From contig OX442314.1 in assembly GCA_949358305.1 (NCBI GenBank), positions 59,405,369 to 59,469,368 on the forward strand: DNA of 64,000 nucleotides, given 5' to 3'. Of this stretch, positions 21,201 through 30,045 are shown piece by piece. The stretch comes from Strigamia acuminata. Taxonomy: Eukaryota; Arthropoda; Chilopoda; Geophilomorpha; Linotaeniidae. The translations under genes were made by a program, and so were the position numbers. Position 1 is the first letter of the stretch, and every line of letters starts with the position of its first letter. The notes below the pieces were generated by a model, which was given only the letters and a program-made list of their open reading frames with translations, ran no database searches and had not been told where the DNA came from.

Positions 21201-22646
21201 ACGGGCGATCGGGAAAAGCCAGGCGTACCTGGTGGCGTCATCGATAATGGTGAAGGCAAAATTAGCACCGCCGATGGAAGGCAGTCTCGACGGGCCCCAG
21301 ACGTCCATGTGAAGCAATTCAAGCGGTTTCGTGGTTGAAGGCGCGGAAATTGGCTTATGTGGAGCACGCGTGGACTTGGCAACACGGCACGTGTTGCAGG
21401 AAAGTTCCTGGCGAACAGCAGCTGGATCAAGCCCATAAACCTGGGAGTTAGCCGCTAAAGTCCGCATGGCCTTCGTATGCAGGTGACCCAGCCTGCCGTG
21501 CCACAATCCCGTGGCGTCTGCGACGTTGGCAACCGAAGGATTAACTGGTTTGGGAGGTAATGCTGCGTTTGACTTGGCAACGGGAGGAGGAGATGCGAGG
21601 GCATTGGAATACATCCGGATCTGTTGAGGTTGGGATCCGGGAATAGGAGCAGGACTGGTAGGGAAAAGTGAAGGGACAAGCAAGGTGTTGGAGGAGACGG
21701 GCAAGCGGAAATCGGTCATATTGTCAGCCGACTTCTTCTTAGTCTTGTTGGAAGACTTGGGCAATGCGGGAAAGTCCTCTTCCTTCGTCACTAGAGTGGT
21801 CGGTATCGGAGTCGGAAGTGATGATGAAACAGACGAACTCGAAACATTAGTCGGAGCGGCGAATGGCGAGATGAGCCCATCCACGAAATAAAGTCCAGAC
21901 TTCTGTTTCGCCCGAAGAACACTTAGTTTGATGTCCGTTTCATACGTATGCAATTCCGAGTTGTGAATGTGGATGTGATGTCCGCATTTATCAATCCGAG
22001 AAACCGAGATAAGATTGGCGCCGAAGTCAGGTGCGAATAATACGTCGCGGAGCAATACGGTGCATTCGCAGCCATCGATGAGCGACTTGACCGGAACGTC
22101 ACCTTTGCCTGTGACCCTCGAACTGCCCTGGCCTAACTCGATGTTGAACGGGACAACGGAAACAAAGTTCGTAAACCACGCTTTGACGTGCGAAACGTGG
22201 TCGGTGGCCCCACAATCGACAATCCATTCGTGGGACTGGAGAAAATGTACAACCGGAGCTTCGATCACCGGTGGAGCCGACAACAGGTAAGCGGCGTCCC
22301 TTCGGGGACGAGAAACATCACGGTTTTGACCACCGGATTGCTGCGAACTGTTATTCTGCCGTCGTTTGCTCTTACTGCGGGGTCGGCCTTGTTGAGACGC
22401 GACCGGTTGCGGTTCCTTGCCCTGTTTGCGAGGGCGGGGGCACTTATTCGCGTAGTGGCCGAAAAAGCCGCAATTAAAACAGCGAACCTGCGAAATCGGA
22501 CGAGGAGGTCGGGATTGATTGCATCCACGATTGTCCATAGCAAAAGCCGATGTTTCCTTCGTGTACCGATTCCAATTCAAGTTGGCTCTTGCTGTCTGCA
22601 TTTTTCCGGAGGAAAATCGGAGATAATGGCGATAATGAGCACGCAT
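18258..22646 (-). CDS. pol: Element C Gag-Pol-like polyprotein, Gag N-terminus missing
   Basis: One uninterrupted frame of about 1462 codons from the first ATG at 22646 (the frame is open back to a TAG near 22748). A CCHC knuckle, CFNCGFFGHYANKC, lies only about 55 residues from the start. Protease follows, with the unusual active site VDCGATDHVSH (Cys where Ser or Thr is normal). Then come the GAG-pre-integrase segment WHGRLGHLHTKAM with CNTCRVAK, the integrase DDE core (HMDVWGPSRL, RTDRGGEF, NGVAERLNR), RT with HLDVKCAYLYGDL and LVYVDDIVLF, and RNase H ending with TDASWASD and STMEAEFVAL. The order is Ty1/copia-type. Most of the Gag capsid region is absent, so the copy may be non-autonomous, or an upstream exon is spliced on (an acceptor-like CAATTTTAG precedes the frame). 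Confidence 0.9.
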   Translation of the reverse strand: MRAHYRHYLRFSSGKMQTARANLNWNRYTKETSAFAMDNRGCNQSRPPRPISQVRCFNCGFFGHYANKCPRPRKQGKEPQPVASQQGRPRSKSKRRQNNSSQQSGGQNRDVSRPRRDAAYLLSAPPVIEAPVVHFLQSHEWIVDCGATDHVSHVKAWFTNFVSVVPFNIELGQGSSRVTGKGDVPVKSLIDGCECTVLLRDVLFAPDFGANLISVSRIDKCGHHIHIHNSELHTYETDIKLSVLRAKQKSGLYFVDGLISPFAAPTNVSSSSVSSSLPTPIPTTLVTKEEDFPALPKSSNKTKKKSADNMTDFRLPVSSNTLLVPSLFPTSPAPIPGSQPQQIRMYSNALASPPPVAKSNAALPPKPVNPSVANVADATGLWHGRLGHLHTKAMRTLAANSQVYGLDPAAVRQELSCNTCRVAKSTRAPHKPISAPSTTKPLELLHMDVWGPSRLPSIGGANFAFTIIDDATRYAWLFPIARKSDVFATFKDFVSRVERIADCRIKTIRTDRGGEFISRDFDRFLADKGIVAQRTNPASPQMNGVAERLNRTMGDYLRSINSETGFSHTLWAELAVTFTYIKNRSPHSKLNDEIPYILWRQRALSVRHFRKIGSKCWVHFTAPGRNKLDPRAWEGFLVGYASGTRGYRVWNPATNTVTESVHVQIDERQNFKRSPFYVPDPDDNAPPMEEPARGHTPSRVTFRDNFPTQPWPRRRHDSDNDSSADSSDEDGIASRAPSVASSAPSFASFAPSLPTADGLIAAADGLAATTDGSVTDADGSVTVADGSDNVTTIAGHGQFTPTVRSTRLPHLRRSMSYPSLPGLDDTAAMSEQGSDFDEDLLDEAAALPVRLPGTPNLAPLRALHCPWSFVGGVSPFSGWRREEHLRKDQVPGRIKVDVYYYPEHGVRLRSHTDIAAYCFAHRIPYDESVFFFGNLEHHMPYAPPSPPRVHMCFREPATYAEAVKLPEAPKWTEAIDEELSTFKQRDVYKEVPRPPDKTVLGCKWIFKFKSDITGKITRYRARLVAQGFRQTMGVDYDEVFSPVVNFVLIRFFFCLLVILLGWRDTHLDVKCAYLYGDLDHEIYMRIPAGATCSSPDNVWLLTKSLYGLHQSGRMWYQKLNETLTELGFQKFPACNCVYAYGHSAIMLVYVDDIVLFYASENIRDRILKLITSKFDIVDLGPITKLLGVEFERRDGKVFMTQRNYIDKLLKKFNVSSDALIKVPVTPGTTLVKGPLTDLPDFPYRSLVGSLLFLASRTRPDILYSVIALSQYNNCYTESHIKCLLQVLRYVANTSEYAIELSKCDSSQLWGCTDASWASDIATSRSFGGYIVYIGSVPIGWSCKKQTSVACSTMEAEFVALVEIVKELYWLDSIYQVFPPLRRLSKPIIFSDALASIQFTNNDIENSKTKHIRVKFHWLREWHIAGCFELRKIPGEINVSDIFTKWLSSERLRNLLSRIFVSK

Positions 22647-22748
22647 AAACACTCGAGGCACTAAAGACGTAATCGGAGCACTTTTCACTCGAAGCACTTC
22701 ACTAAACGTTGTTAGAAGCGGAATAACCTCGACGGGGAGCCAATGCTA

Positions 22749-23568
22749 AAATTGGCTAAGAACCTTAGACAAGTGTCCCCCTAACGTCCTTTATGACCAC
22801 CTGGGGCCGCGGGAATGTTAGGTGGCGCAGGGCTCAGCCTTGTCTAAGAATACAAGCACAGCTTGGACGGAATGTCCGAAGGGCTGTGCCGATGCTAATC
22901 GGGACCCACTCCAAAAACTTAAAATTAACAAATAAATTCGAAATCTGAAATAAAAAGAAGGAGAAGTTGGTGAATCTGTATGCACAGACGTCCCTGTGCA
23001 CACCGCGCATAAAAAATGCGGAATTCTTCAAAAGATCGCCGACCGATTTCGAAAACCGGGAAAAACTTCTCGAAAATCGCCGATACTGTCGCACTCCGGG
23101 GTGCAGACAGCGGGTTATGCCCGTTTCTGGATGAAAACGTCGCTCAGACGTTGTCGGAACGTGACAAATGATGAAAATCGGCGAAAAAATCTGAAAATAA
23201 ATGAAATTTCCGCAAAAATCGCGAAAAATCGCGAAATTCACGAAAAATTAGAGGGAAAAAAAAGAACAAGACCTTTCCTAGGTCAATTGTCGCTATCTTG
23301 CACAATAAATGCACAAAAAGCAGTGTTTTTAACTCGAAAAACACAAAAAAACAGTGTTTTTAACTCGAAAAACACGAAAAAAGGTTGAAAAAATTCAAAA
23401 ATCGACGATTACGACCGCACTCCGGGGTTGTGAACGTCAGAAAGACGTTGTTGACTGCCGGAAATCGTCGAAAATCTGAAAAAAACAAAAATTTCCGCAA
23501 AAATCGCGAAAAATCGCGAAATTCACGGAAAATTAATGGAAAAACGAGGCACTGGTGGCTTTCCAGGC
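22749..23568 (-). other. Element C leader with internal duplication
   Basis: Non-coding interval between the primer site and the pol frame. Phrases such as CGCAAAAATCGCGAAAAATC and the GCACTCCGGGGT block occur twice (about 23090-23255 and 23420-23540), so the leader contains an imperfect direct duplication of roughly 330 bp period. A CAGTGTTTTTAACTCGAAAA pair is also repeated near 23320-23370. No ORF resembles Gag. Confidence 0.6.
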
Positions 23569-23579
23569 CTCTGCTACCA
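23569..23579 (-). other. Element C primer-binding site (initiator tRNA-Met)
   Basis: On the minus strand TGGTAGCAGAG begins 2 nt after the 5' LTR. It is complementary to the 3' end of animal initiator tRNA-Met (CTCTGCTACCA) over 11 of 11 bases, as I know that tRNA. Confidence 0.8.
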
Positions 23580-23581
23580 CT

Positions 23582-24134
23582 TGTAGCTCTGTGGCGCAAT
23601 AAATGCACGATAAATCGTGCTGGAAGCGTGAAAATAACGTGCTCACGGCAATGCATGAGCTGGAAAAATTGCCGTGATGCGTAAACGCGAGTTCGGGTCT
23701 GTATTGGGCCAGAAAACGCGTGTGCCACACTTATAGCGACGTGTGGCACATAAACTAATACTGATAATTAACAAAATACACTTTAATTCGAGAAAACTTA
23801 CATAATTGATCCAAAAACCATTGGAAAACATAGAGAAACACACTGGCTGTGTGCGCGGCCATTTGCAATCTGCCAGAGACATCTGGTGGCCGAAAATAGA
23901 AACAATAAGTAGAAATACACACAGAATAGAGGATGCATGATGCCAGATGGATAAGACACATCTAAAAGGCATCATGCATTCCCTTTACATAGAAACTAAG
24001 GAAAAACATAAGAAACAATACTAAATTACCCCGAATAAGAAAAGATAACCGATGGATAATAAAATAAACATTTCAAAGTCATTTCACATCGAAAAACGAT
24101 TTAATTAGGTGAAAAGCGGTTCCAAAGTCCAACA
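23582..24134 (-). repeat. Element C 5' LTR
   Basis: 553-bp partner of 17659-18211 with no difference seen by eye, consistent with very recent insertion. Confidence 0.93.
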
Positions 24135-24139
24135 ACGCC

Positions 24140-24719
24140 ACCCGTCAGGTCCGTCGAGCAAACGAAGCCGACACCGCCCGGGACCTCACCGGCCCGAGCG
24201 GCGACAACGACGCAAGCCGCTATTCCCGCGGCCACCCAGAAGCCGAAGCCGGCACCGCCTCCGCCAGACTATTACGGGCGAATCATCGAAGAGTTTCCCC
24301 ATCTCTCGATGACGACGGCGACCAGGAGGTTTATCCTCGCGCAGCGGGACAAAGGCAAATCAGTCTTCATCTGGCTTCACAACCAGATCCGGAAGACTAG
24401 AGACCTCATCTTCCACCAGAGGTTGCTGAGAGCCCACCGTGTGCCAGTGACGCCAGCGGAAGCCAATGCCATCCGGCATACGAACACCGGCTTCTCCGCC
24501 TACATCCCGAGCGTTTGGTTACACGAGAGGACGCGTGCCCCGCATGAGCCAGTTGACGGCCATGCATTATGCTTCATTACGGAGCATGAGGACCCCCGAG
24601 ATCGGTCCTCGGCGTTAGTAGGCGATCTACCCGCGCCACCCGGCACTCAACCGCCTGTCCCTGGAGTGAGTTACGCCCAGGTGACGGACTCAGTGTCGGG
24701 TCCCCCAGGAAAGAAGTGA
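24140..24719 (+). CDS. Element B third ORF, 3' part
   Basis: Frame-consistent continuation of the ORF broken at 17658. It opens with a Pro/Ala/Thr-rich, basic linker and then a compact C-terminal region (DYYGRIIEEFPHLSMTTATR, then FIWLHNQIRKTRDLIFHQRL) ending SGPPGKK before a TGA. No known domain is recognised. Its stop is just 36 bp before the 3' LTR, so ORF3 is the last gene of the element. Confidence 0.7.
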
Positions 24720-24742
24720 TCGCTCAGCCCCACGGTCTGAGC

Positions 24743-24755
24743 TCGGAGGGGGAAG
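24743..24755 (+). other. Element B polypurine tract
   Basis: CGGAGGGGGAAG directly precedes the 3' LTR (starts 24756), as expected for the plus-strand primer of an LTR retrotransposon. Confidence 0.8.
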
Positions 24756-25774
24756 TGTTGTGACCCGACTGGACCGGGGTCAACGAAGAGTTTCTCTCGT
24801 GACCTCGTTTCGGGTGTAAGGGGAGCCGCAAGCGCGTCTCCCTTCCCTCAGTGCATTGACATCTAGTCAATGGACAGGCGTCTGCCCTGAGGGAGTGGGG
24901 ATGGCTCGTCCACCCCACCATTGGGTGATTCCGGTCACCTGTCGACCCCGCTTTGTGCAAAGGAATGTGCCTTGCACTGAGCGGGCAGAACCAACACAAC
25001 CATCAAACGAGAAACACACGTAAACCCGTCGTCCTACAAGATCAGGCCCAAGTAAATATACTGGGATTGACCAAGGACAAAGGACAATTTACCGTGAGTA
25101 CGTTTGGTCAGTGTCAAACTCCGCAGAGTAACCTGCGAGATAAGATTACCACACTATTTTAGCACACCAGCTAGAAATAGTAAAAACCACTCCAGTTTAG
25201 CGAGTTGTGCAGACAAACGGTCGCACAAGCCTAAACTGCAGTAAAACCACGACGAGCGTTCCCGCCGCTGTGTGACCGCCGGGAGCCAGAAGAGTCCGCC
25301 GCTGTGTGATCGCCGGACACCACACAAAAACCTAGACAACAGCCCGAAGTAAGCCTTTTAACCAAGCATTCACTCGCGCCCGACCAGCGTGAGCCCGAAG
25401 GACCAGCCAGAGACGAGCCGAGGACGCCATATTGCCACGCCGGCCCAAGACGACACCACGTTGCCACAACGAGGACGCCATCTTGGACACGACCGAGACA
25501 ACAGACGACCTCGCCGATTCCAGCCAGCTTTCATCATACCTTTACCTTTCCATTTCCCTTCACCCATTCCGATTTACCTTTTACCTACCTTTTATATATA
25601 TATATATATAAGATATATCTGTACATTGTCCCACAGAATAAATCTATATTATATTTTACCTTTTATATCTGTGTAATCATTTCTTTGGGTAAACCGCTTG
25701 AGCAAAGCGGTAGTGAGTTAGTCGAATTAAGTAATCAACCCACGAGTTAGCGACGGTTAGAGTTGAGCGCGACA
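24756..25774 (+). repeat. Element B 3' LTR
   Basis: 1019-bp partner of 5791-6809, seemingly identical, followed by the TCCT target duplication at 25775-25778. Confidence 0.93.
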
Positions 25775-25778
25775 TCCT

Positions 25779-26053
25779 TTCTGGAGAAGGCGATATAGGG
25801 GTGACAATATAGTGGCCATGTTAGGCAAAAACATGGCGTAGAATGTTACTAACACAAGAAATGCACGCAACTCGTGCACACTAGTTGGTGACGGTGCTGC
25901 CATTATCGCCTCGACCTTAGCTTGTAAAGGAGAAATTCCTACGTCCGCTATGCGGAAGCCAAGAAAGTCGACGGCGGCGGCCATAAAAATACACTTCGGC
26001 TTACAAAGTCTCAAACCAATTTTGCGAAAACGCAAAAATGCTCGGCGAAGCAA
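25779..26053 (-). pseudogene. Element A RT C-terminal (thumb/connection) fragment
   Basis: Reads RAFLRFRKIGLRLCKPKC, then VDFLGFRIADVGISPLQAKVEAI and LVTFYAMFLPNMATILSPLYRLL, the conserved RT region after YxDD that leads to RNase H. An in-frame TGA at 26066-26068 (possible CGA to TGA change) separates it from the rest of RT. The other side is cut by element B. Confidence 0.85.
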
Positions 26054-26068
26054 GTCAAGGTGATCCGC

Positions 26069-27061
26069 TCAATTTTTCGACGGCAACAACATGTCGTCTT
26101 GATACGGTCTGACTTCATCGATGTCCCTAAACTCTTCCTCGATCATACGTTGGAACTCCCCCGCTGCCGTGATAATACCGAACGGCATGCGGGTGACACG
26201 GAAAAGACCCATGTGGGTATTTACCGCGACCAAATATGATGATTCGTCGTCCAGCTGGCGCTGTTGGTACGCCTGCTGAAGGTCTACTTTTGAAAACAGC
26301 TTTGCTTCGCCAATGGACGCCAAGATGTCCTGTATCTTGGGTAACGGATACGGGTGTGGGTACAACGCCGCGTTGATGGTGGAGCGGTAGTCTCCACAAA
26401 CACGGATGTTACCGTCTTTCTTTGGGACAATGACTAACGGCGTAGCCCACCTGCTGTACTTCGTCGGCACGAGTATGCGCTGCTGCTGCAGTTCAAATAA
26501 CGCTGTTTCCACCTTGGCTCGAAGAGCCATCGGTACCACTCTGGGCCAGAAAAACCTGGGTGGGACGGTGGGGTCCACCTCCAAATGGAGTGGCGGTCCA
26601 TTATACAGACCGAGGCCTGGTGTGAAAATGTCCGCAAACTCGTTTAATGAAGTTTCCAATTCGTGGTCGGGGCCCAACTGGTTAACTGTTCGGGTAATCG
26701 ATGTTTGTAAGGTTGCGGGTTTGCAAGTGCGTCCCAACTTCGCAAGGATGTTACGTCCGATAAGGCTTGGGCCACCGTTTTCGACCACAAGAAACGTAAC
26801 AATTTCTGACCTGTTCGTTTCAGCTATTTCGACTTCGATTTTCCCGTAAACCTCGACGCGATGGCCGCTGTACGTTCGCAGCGTATTATGGGCGTATCTC
26901 ACAACTGGTGCAGTCATCGCGTCGGGCCACAGTGAGTTGTACATGTCGCGGGTCATCAGCGACTGCTCACAACCCGTGTCCATCAGCATCCTGACGAGCC
27001 TACCGTTTAACGTCACGGTCAATTCGATTGGTGGGAACCGCTGGTCCGAATCGGTGACCAT
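26069..27061 (-). pseudogene. Element A protease and RT fragment
   Basis: Protease motif RMLMDTGCEQSLMT (Asp-Thr-Gly), then RT with TPLVIVPKKDGNIRVCGDYR, LPKIQDILASIGEAKLFSKVDL, RMPFGIITAAGEFQRMI and YQDDMLLPSK. The catalytic box reads YQDD, where YVDD or YLDD is usual. The frame is open at both ends but is bordered by stops, so it is a piece of a decayed pol. Confidence 0.88.
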
Positions 27062-27592
27062 AAAAACGTAATAGTCGTCTGGGCTCGTCTGGTGATCTGT
27101 CAGTTGATTTGGGTACTGGTTCCACTGTTGTTGTTGCTGCTGTTGCTGTTGCGCTTCGAAACGCTGTTGTTGTTGCTGTTGCTGTTGTGGACGTTGGTAG
27201 TCCTAATTCCGTTCCAGTACTACGTTCTGGTCACTCTGGTATCCCTGGTGAGGGTACCAATATCGTTGTTGTTGTTGGTGTTGTTGTTGTTGACGTTGTT
27301 GTTGTTGTTGTTGTCACAAAATTTGTTGTTGTTGTTGTTGTTGTTGGCTTGCTTCGGCGCCATGTTCTAATATCCAGTTAACCGGCACTTTGCGCTGGTT
27401 GAACCCGAATGTTTCAGGACGGGGCCGTTGTCCCAAGTCACTGGACGGTCCAACGTCCGTCTTCATACACACCCTCGCTAGGTGTCCGATACCGCTGCAG
27501 CGATAACACTTTGCTGTCATGAATGGGCACAACTGCCCTTTGTGGTCACCGCCACAACGTTTGCACTTGCCCATGAGTTGGTCAATTGTCAT
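27062..27592 (-). pseudogene. Element A nucleocapsid and polyglutamine linker
   Basis: Two zinc knuckle-like motifs (CKRCGGDHKGQLCP and CYRCSGIGHLARVC) are followed by a CAA/CAG-rich stretch encoding long glutamine runs (plus-strand GTT/TTG runs at about 27123-27350). In-frame stops (TGA at 27314-27316, TAG near 27202) break it before the protease. The knuckle frame is shifted relative to the gag capsid frame. Confidence 0.75.
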
Positions 27593-27594
27593 TG

Positions 27595-28536
27595 CTAAGC
27601 GATTTGGTAAACTGTTGCCAAGTGGTGGACCAACCGGCCCTCGTGTGCGGCCACGGCCCGGTGGGTTAAACGCTCTTCTGCGTGCCCCGAACGCTGGTAG
27701 GGCTGTGCCGCCACATCAATTCGGTAAATATCTGTCGACGTGCCCGGTTGGGCTTTATCAACATCGGTGCCCAAAACAGAAACAAGCTCTTTTTGTTTTT
27801 TGTAGATAAGTTGGCCTTGAACAACTGCTTCAGCTGCCAACGCCAATTTGATCGCCATTGCCAGATCCAGACTTTCTTCTTCGAGAAGGCGAAGGCGCAG
27901 TTTGTCGTTATTTATACCCGAGATGAACTGGGTCAAAATTGCCTCCTCATTAACATCTTTCGACGGAAATTTGCATAATCGCGCCTGTGCGCGTAGATCG
28001 GCGACGAATTTAGCCACACTTTCGCCTGGTTGCCGTCTTAACCCCGCTAACTTGTATTTTTGGACGTGGTGCCTTGTTATAGCTTGATAATGCTCGGTTA
28101 GCTTTGCTACAATATCATCGAACGTCGCTTTTTCGATCGTTTCTGGGTAAATGAGGTCCCTAATTAGCCCATAACCTTCGGTGCCAATCACCGTCGTCAG
28201 CAGCTTTTTCCTCTCGTCGTCCTTGACATGATTTAGGCCACAAAAGTCTTTGAATTGATGGACGTACTGCGTCCAGGCCTCTTCGGACTTGCCGGTGAAA
28301 GGTGTGATGTTGCCGAGCAAATGCGAAGGGCGCTCCGTTTGCGCCTTGACCAAGAAGGAAATTGCCGCTATCAAGTCGGTTGTGGATAACGACGATGACG
28401 GCAGCGATGACGGGATCGTTTGCTTTGTCGGGTCCGTCATGGCGATCGCTACAAGAACAAAGGTGGCATAAGCTCCGAATATTAAACTTAAAGCGAAATT
28501 ACGAACGACTACGTATCTCAAACCGTTCGCACACAT
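27595..28536 (-). pseudogene. Element A Gag capsid region
   Basis: Ty3 Gag: PFTGKSEEAWTQYVHQFKDF, then LIRDLIYPETIEKATFDDIV and LRRQPGESVAKFVADLRAQA are the retrotrans_gag hallmark segments. A likely start is the second methionine (MTDPTKQT, near 28440); the 32 residues before it look like leader read-through. After about 27700 the frame is wrong: the adjacent frame encodes the expected basic tail (RRRAFNPPGRGRTRG), so a 1-nt indel is inferred. Confidence 0.82.
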
Positions 28537-28574
28537 TTGAAGTTGTGTGAGTTCGAATCCGCCTTTTGGTTGAA

Positions 28575-28587
28575 ATCCTCGTCGCCA
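28575..28587 (-). other. Element A primer-binding site (tRNA-Ser-like)
   Basis: On the minus strand TGGCGACGAGGAT starts 3 nt after the 5' LTR. It is complementary to ATCCTCGTCGCCA, which as I recall is the 3' end of animal tRNA-Ser(GCU). Confidence 0.6.
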
Positions 28588-28590
28588 GCT

Positions 28591-29559
28591 TGTCGAATCC
28601 GGAGTTAATTAAAAGACGAATCCGTTGCACGATTAGTTATTGCGTTTAATTGCACCACGACTTTAATTACATTGATGTGTTTAGAAACACTAATTTTGAC
28701 AGTTGTTATCACTCGTTTCTCTACAAGATCGTTGCTACATGTTTACATTTCGAGTTCAGTTTTAGTTCTGATTTTTTACAATAGGTATGCTATCGTTACA
28801 ATAAAGAAAATACGAATACATTTTGATTGTTTTGCATAATTGGTAAATTTATAATTGAAATTAGTAATTAATCCGGTTCGACATCCAACACATATCACAT
28901 TAAGGGAATTAATAGTATTGAGTTTTAGTAATAGATAATATTGTTACGTGGTTTAGTGGCTCTAAAGGTTAAACCATGTAATATGTTATTTGTTTGTGTG
29001 GAAAGTGAAGGACGACTCAGGTTAGGTTGTTTTAAATTCCAATTTCCTTTTATTAACTTAAGCCGGATATTTCTATCCAAAAATGTTCGAAATCAAACCA
29101 ACGCTCAAATCTTTACAAAGTTAAAGGTAGACCGTTCATTGCTGTTTGCAGCCATTAAATTCTATTCAATTACATAACTGTGATAATCACTTAAATTCTA
29201 ACTTAATCCTATTCAATTACATAACTGTGATAATCACTTAAATTCTAACTTAATCCTATTCAATTACATAACTGTGATAATCACTTAAATTCTAACTTAA
29301 TCCTATTCAATTACATAACTGTAATAATCACTTAAATTCTGACTTAATCCTATTCAATTACATAACTGTAATAATCACTTAAATTCTGACTTAATCCTAT
29401 TCAATTACATAACTGTAATAATCACTTAAATTCTGACTTAATCCTATTCAATTACATAACTGTGATAATCACTTAAATTCTAACTTAATCCTATTCAATT
29501 ACATAACTGTGATAATCACTTAAATTCAACTTAAATTACAGAATAAAATATAAACCTTT
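28591..29559 (-). repeat. Element A 5' LTR
   Basis: 969-bp partner of 3176-4144, with the same eight-unit 47-bp array at 29162-29537. Followed by ATAT at 29560-29563. Confidence 0.9.
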
Positions 29560-29563
29560 ATAT

Positions 29564-30045
29564 GATCAGATCAATTCAATAAACCTAATAATTTAGAGAG
29601 AGACAAGGGTTATGCCTAGAACAAGCTGACTCCAAGTCTTCTCCAAGCAAAGCAAGCATAGAACACTCAGGTTTGAAGTTCTGGAGAGAACTGACTTAAC
29701 TGGGTGATTTTATCTATTAAGTCACCTTCTGTTTCCGCAATTTAGTCAAGTTAAATGATCCGAAGATGCTGCCTGATGGCAACGCCATCTATCGGTGAAA
29801 TTTAGCAACTTAATTTATCAAATCGCGCGCTACAGATTGGCCGTCGCACAGACCGATCCGCACACTTAACAATATTGAAAGTGATGTAGGTTGCACTAGA
29901 CAAGCAGTCTTTTGATCTGGCGATAAAAATTTTAGTCACCTTTGAGGTTGCCAACACAGGTTTAATTACCTAATGTAGCTGATGATTGTGTTGTATTGTG
30001 ACAATTATCACCAACCAAATGAAATAAAACTGGACTCATTTTTAG
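29564..30045 (+). other. Intron 5, right remnant, no gene seen
   Basis: Intronic sequence between element A and exon 6, ending with acceptor CTCATTTTTAG. Nothing else recognised. Confidence 0.6.

Larger units (their letters stand above)
17659..24134 (-). mobile_element. Element C: Ty1/copia-type LTR retrotransposon
   Basis: Two 553-bp LTRs (17659-18211 and 23582-24134) begin TGTAGCTCTG and end CCAACA, flanked by the 5-bp duplication ACGCC (17654-17658 and 24135-24139). No LTR mismatch was seen. The full length is 6476 bp on the minus strand: 5' LTR at 23582-24134, an initiator-Met tRNA primer site, an 0.8-kb leader, one long pol-type ORF in copia order (integrase before RT), a polypurine tract, 3' LTR. 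It is inserted in the third ORF of element B, and is the youngest layer of the nest by position. Confidence 0.95.
5791..25774 (+). mobile_element. Element B: giant Ty3-type LTR retrotransposon with a third ORF
   Basis: Two 1019-bp LTRs (5791-6809 and 24756-25774) flanked by TCCT (5787-5790 and 25775-25778). No mismatch between the LTRs was seen. Removing the nested element C leaves about 13.5 kb. Order on the plus strand: LTR, tRNA-Pro-like primer site, gag, pol in the -1 frame, a 1.4-kb spacer with three hairpins and a candidate short exon, a third ORF of unknown function (broken by element C), polypurine tract, LTR. Gag and pol are uninterrupted, so the copy could have been competent before element C inserted. 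It lies inside the RT/RNase H region of element A on the opposite strand. Confidence 0.95.
3176..29559 (-). mobile_element. Element A: Ty3-type LTR retrotransposon, decayed, host of elements B and C
   Basis: Two 969-bp LTRs (3176-4144 and 28591-29559), flanked by ATAT at 3172-3175 and 29560-29563, bound an element that would be about 6.4 kb without the nested insertions. Read on the minus strand it has 5' LTR, primer site, gag, zinc knuckle, protease, RT, RNase H, integrase, 3' LTR. The RNase H end (KPIPEVVPLRMLRWMLFLSS, then ADALSRLP) resembles the Mag/K02A2.6 branch of Ty3 elements as I know them. Coding is broken by frameshifts in gag (near 27700) and integrase (near 4390) and by stops near 27314, in the polyglutamine linker, at 26066-26068 and near 4953. 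Yet the LTRs differ at only two positions that I found, so the copy was probably inserted recently from an already defective or trans-mobilised source. Element B is inserted in its RT/RNase H region with TCCT duplicated. Confidence 0.9.

Noticed and set aside
27092-27381. Poly-leucine and poly-valine plus-strand ORFs
   Set aside because: They are the antisense of the polyglutamine linker in element A gag-pol.
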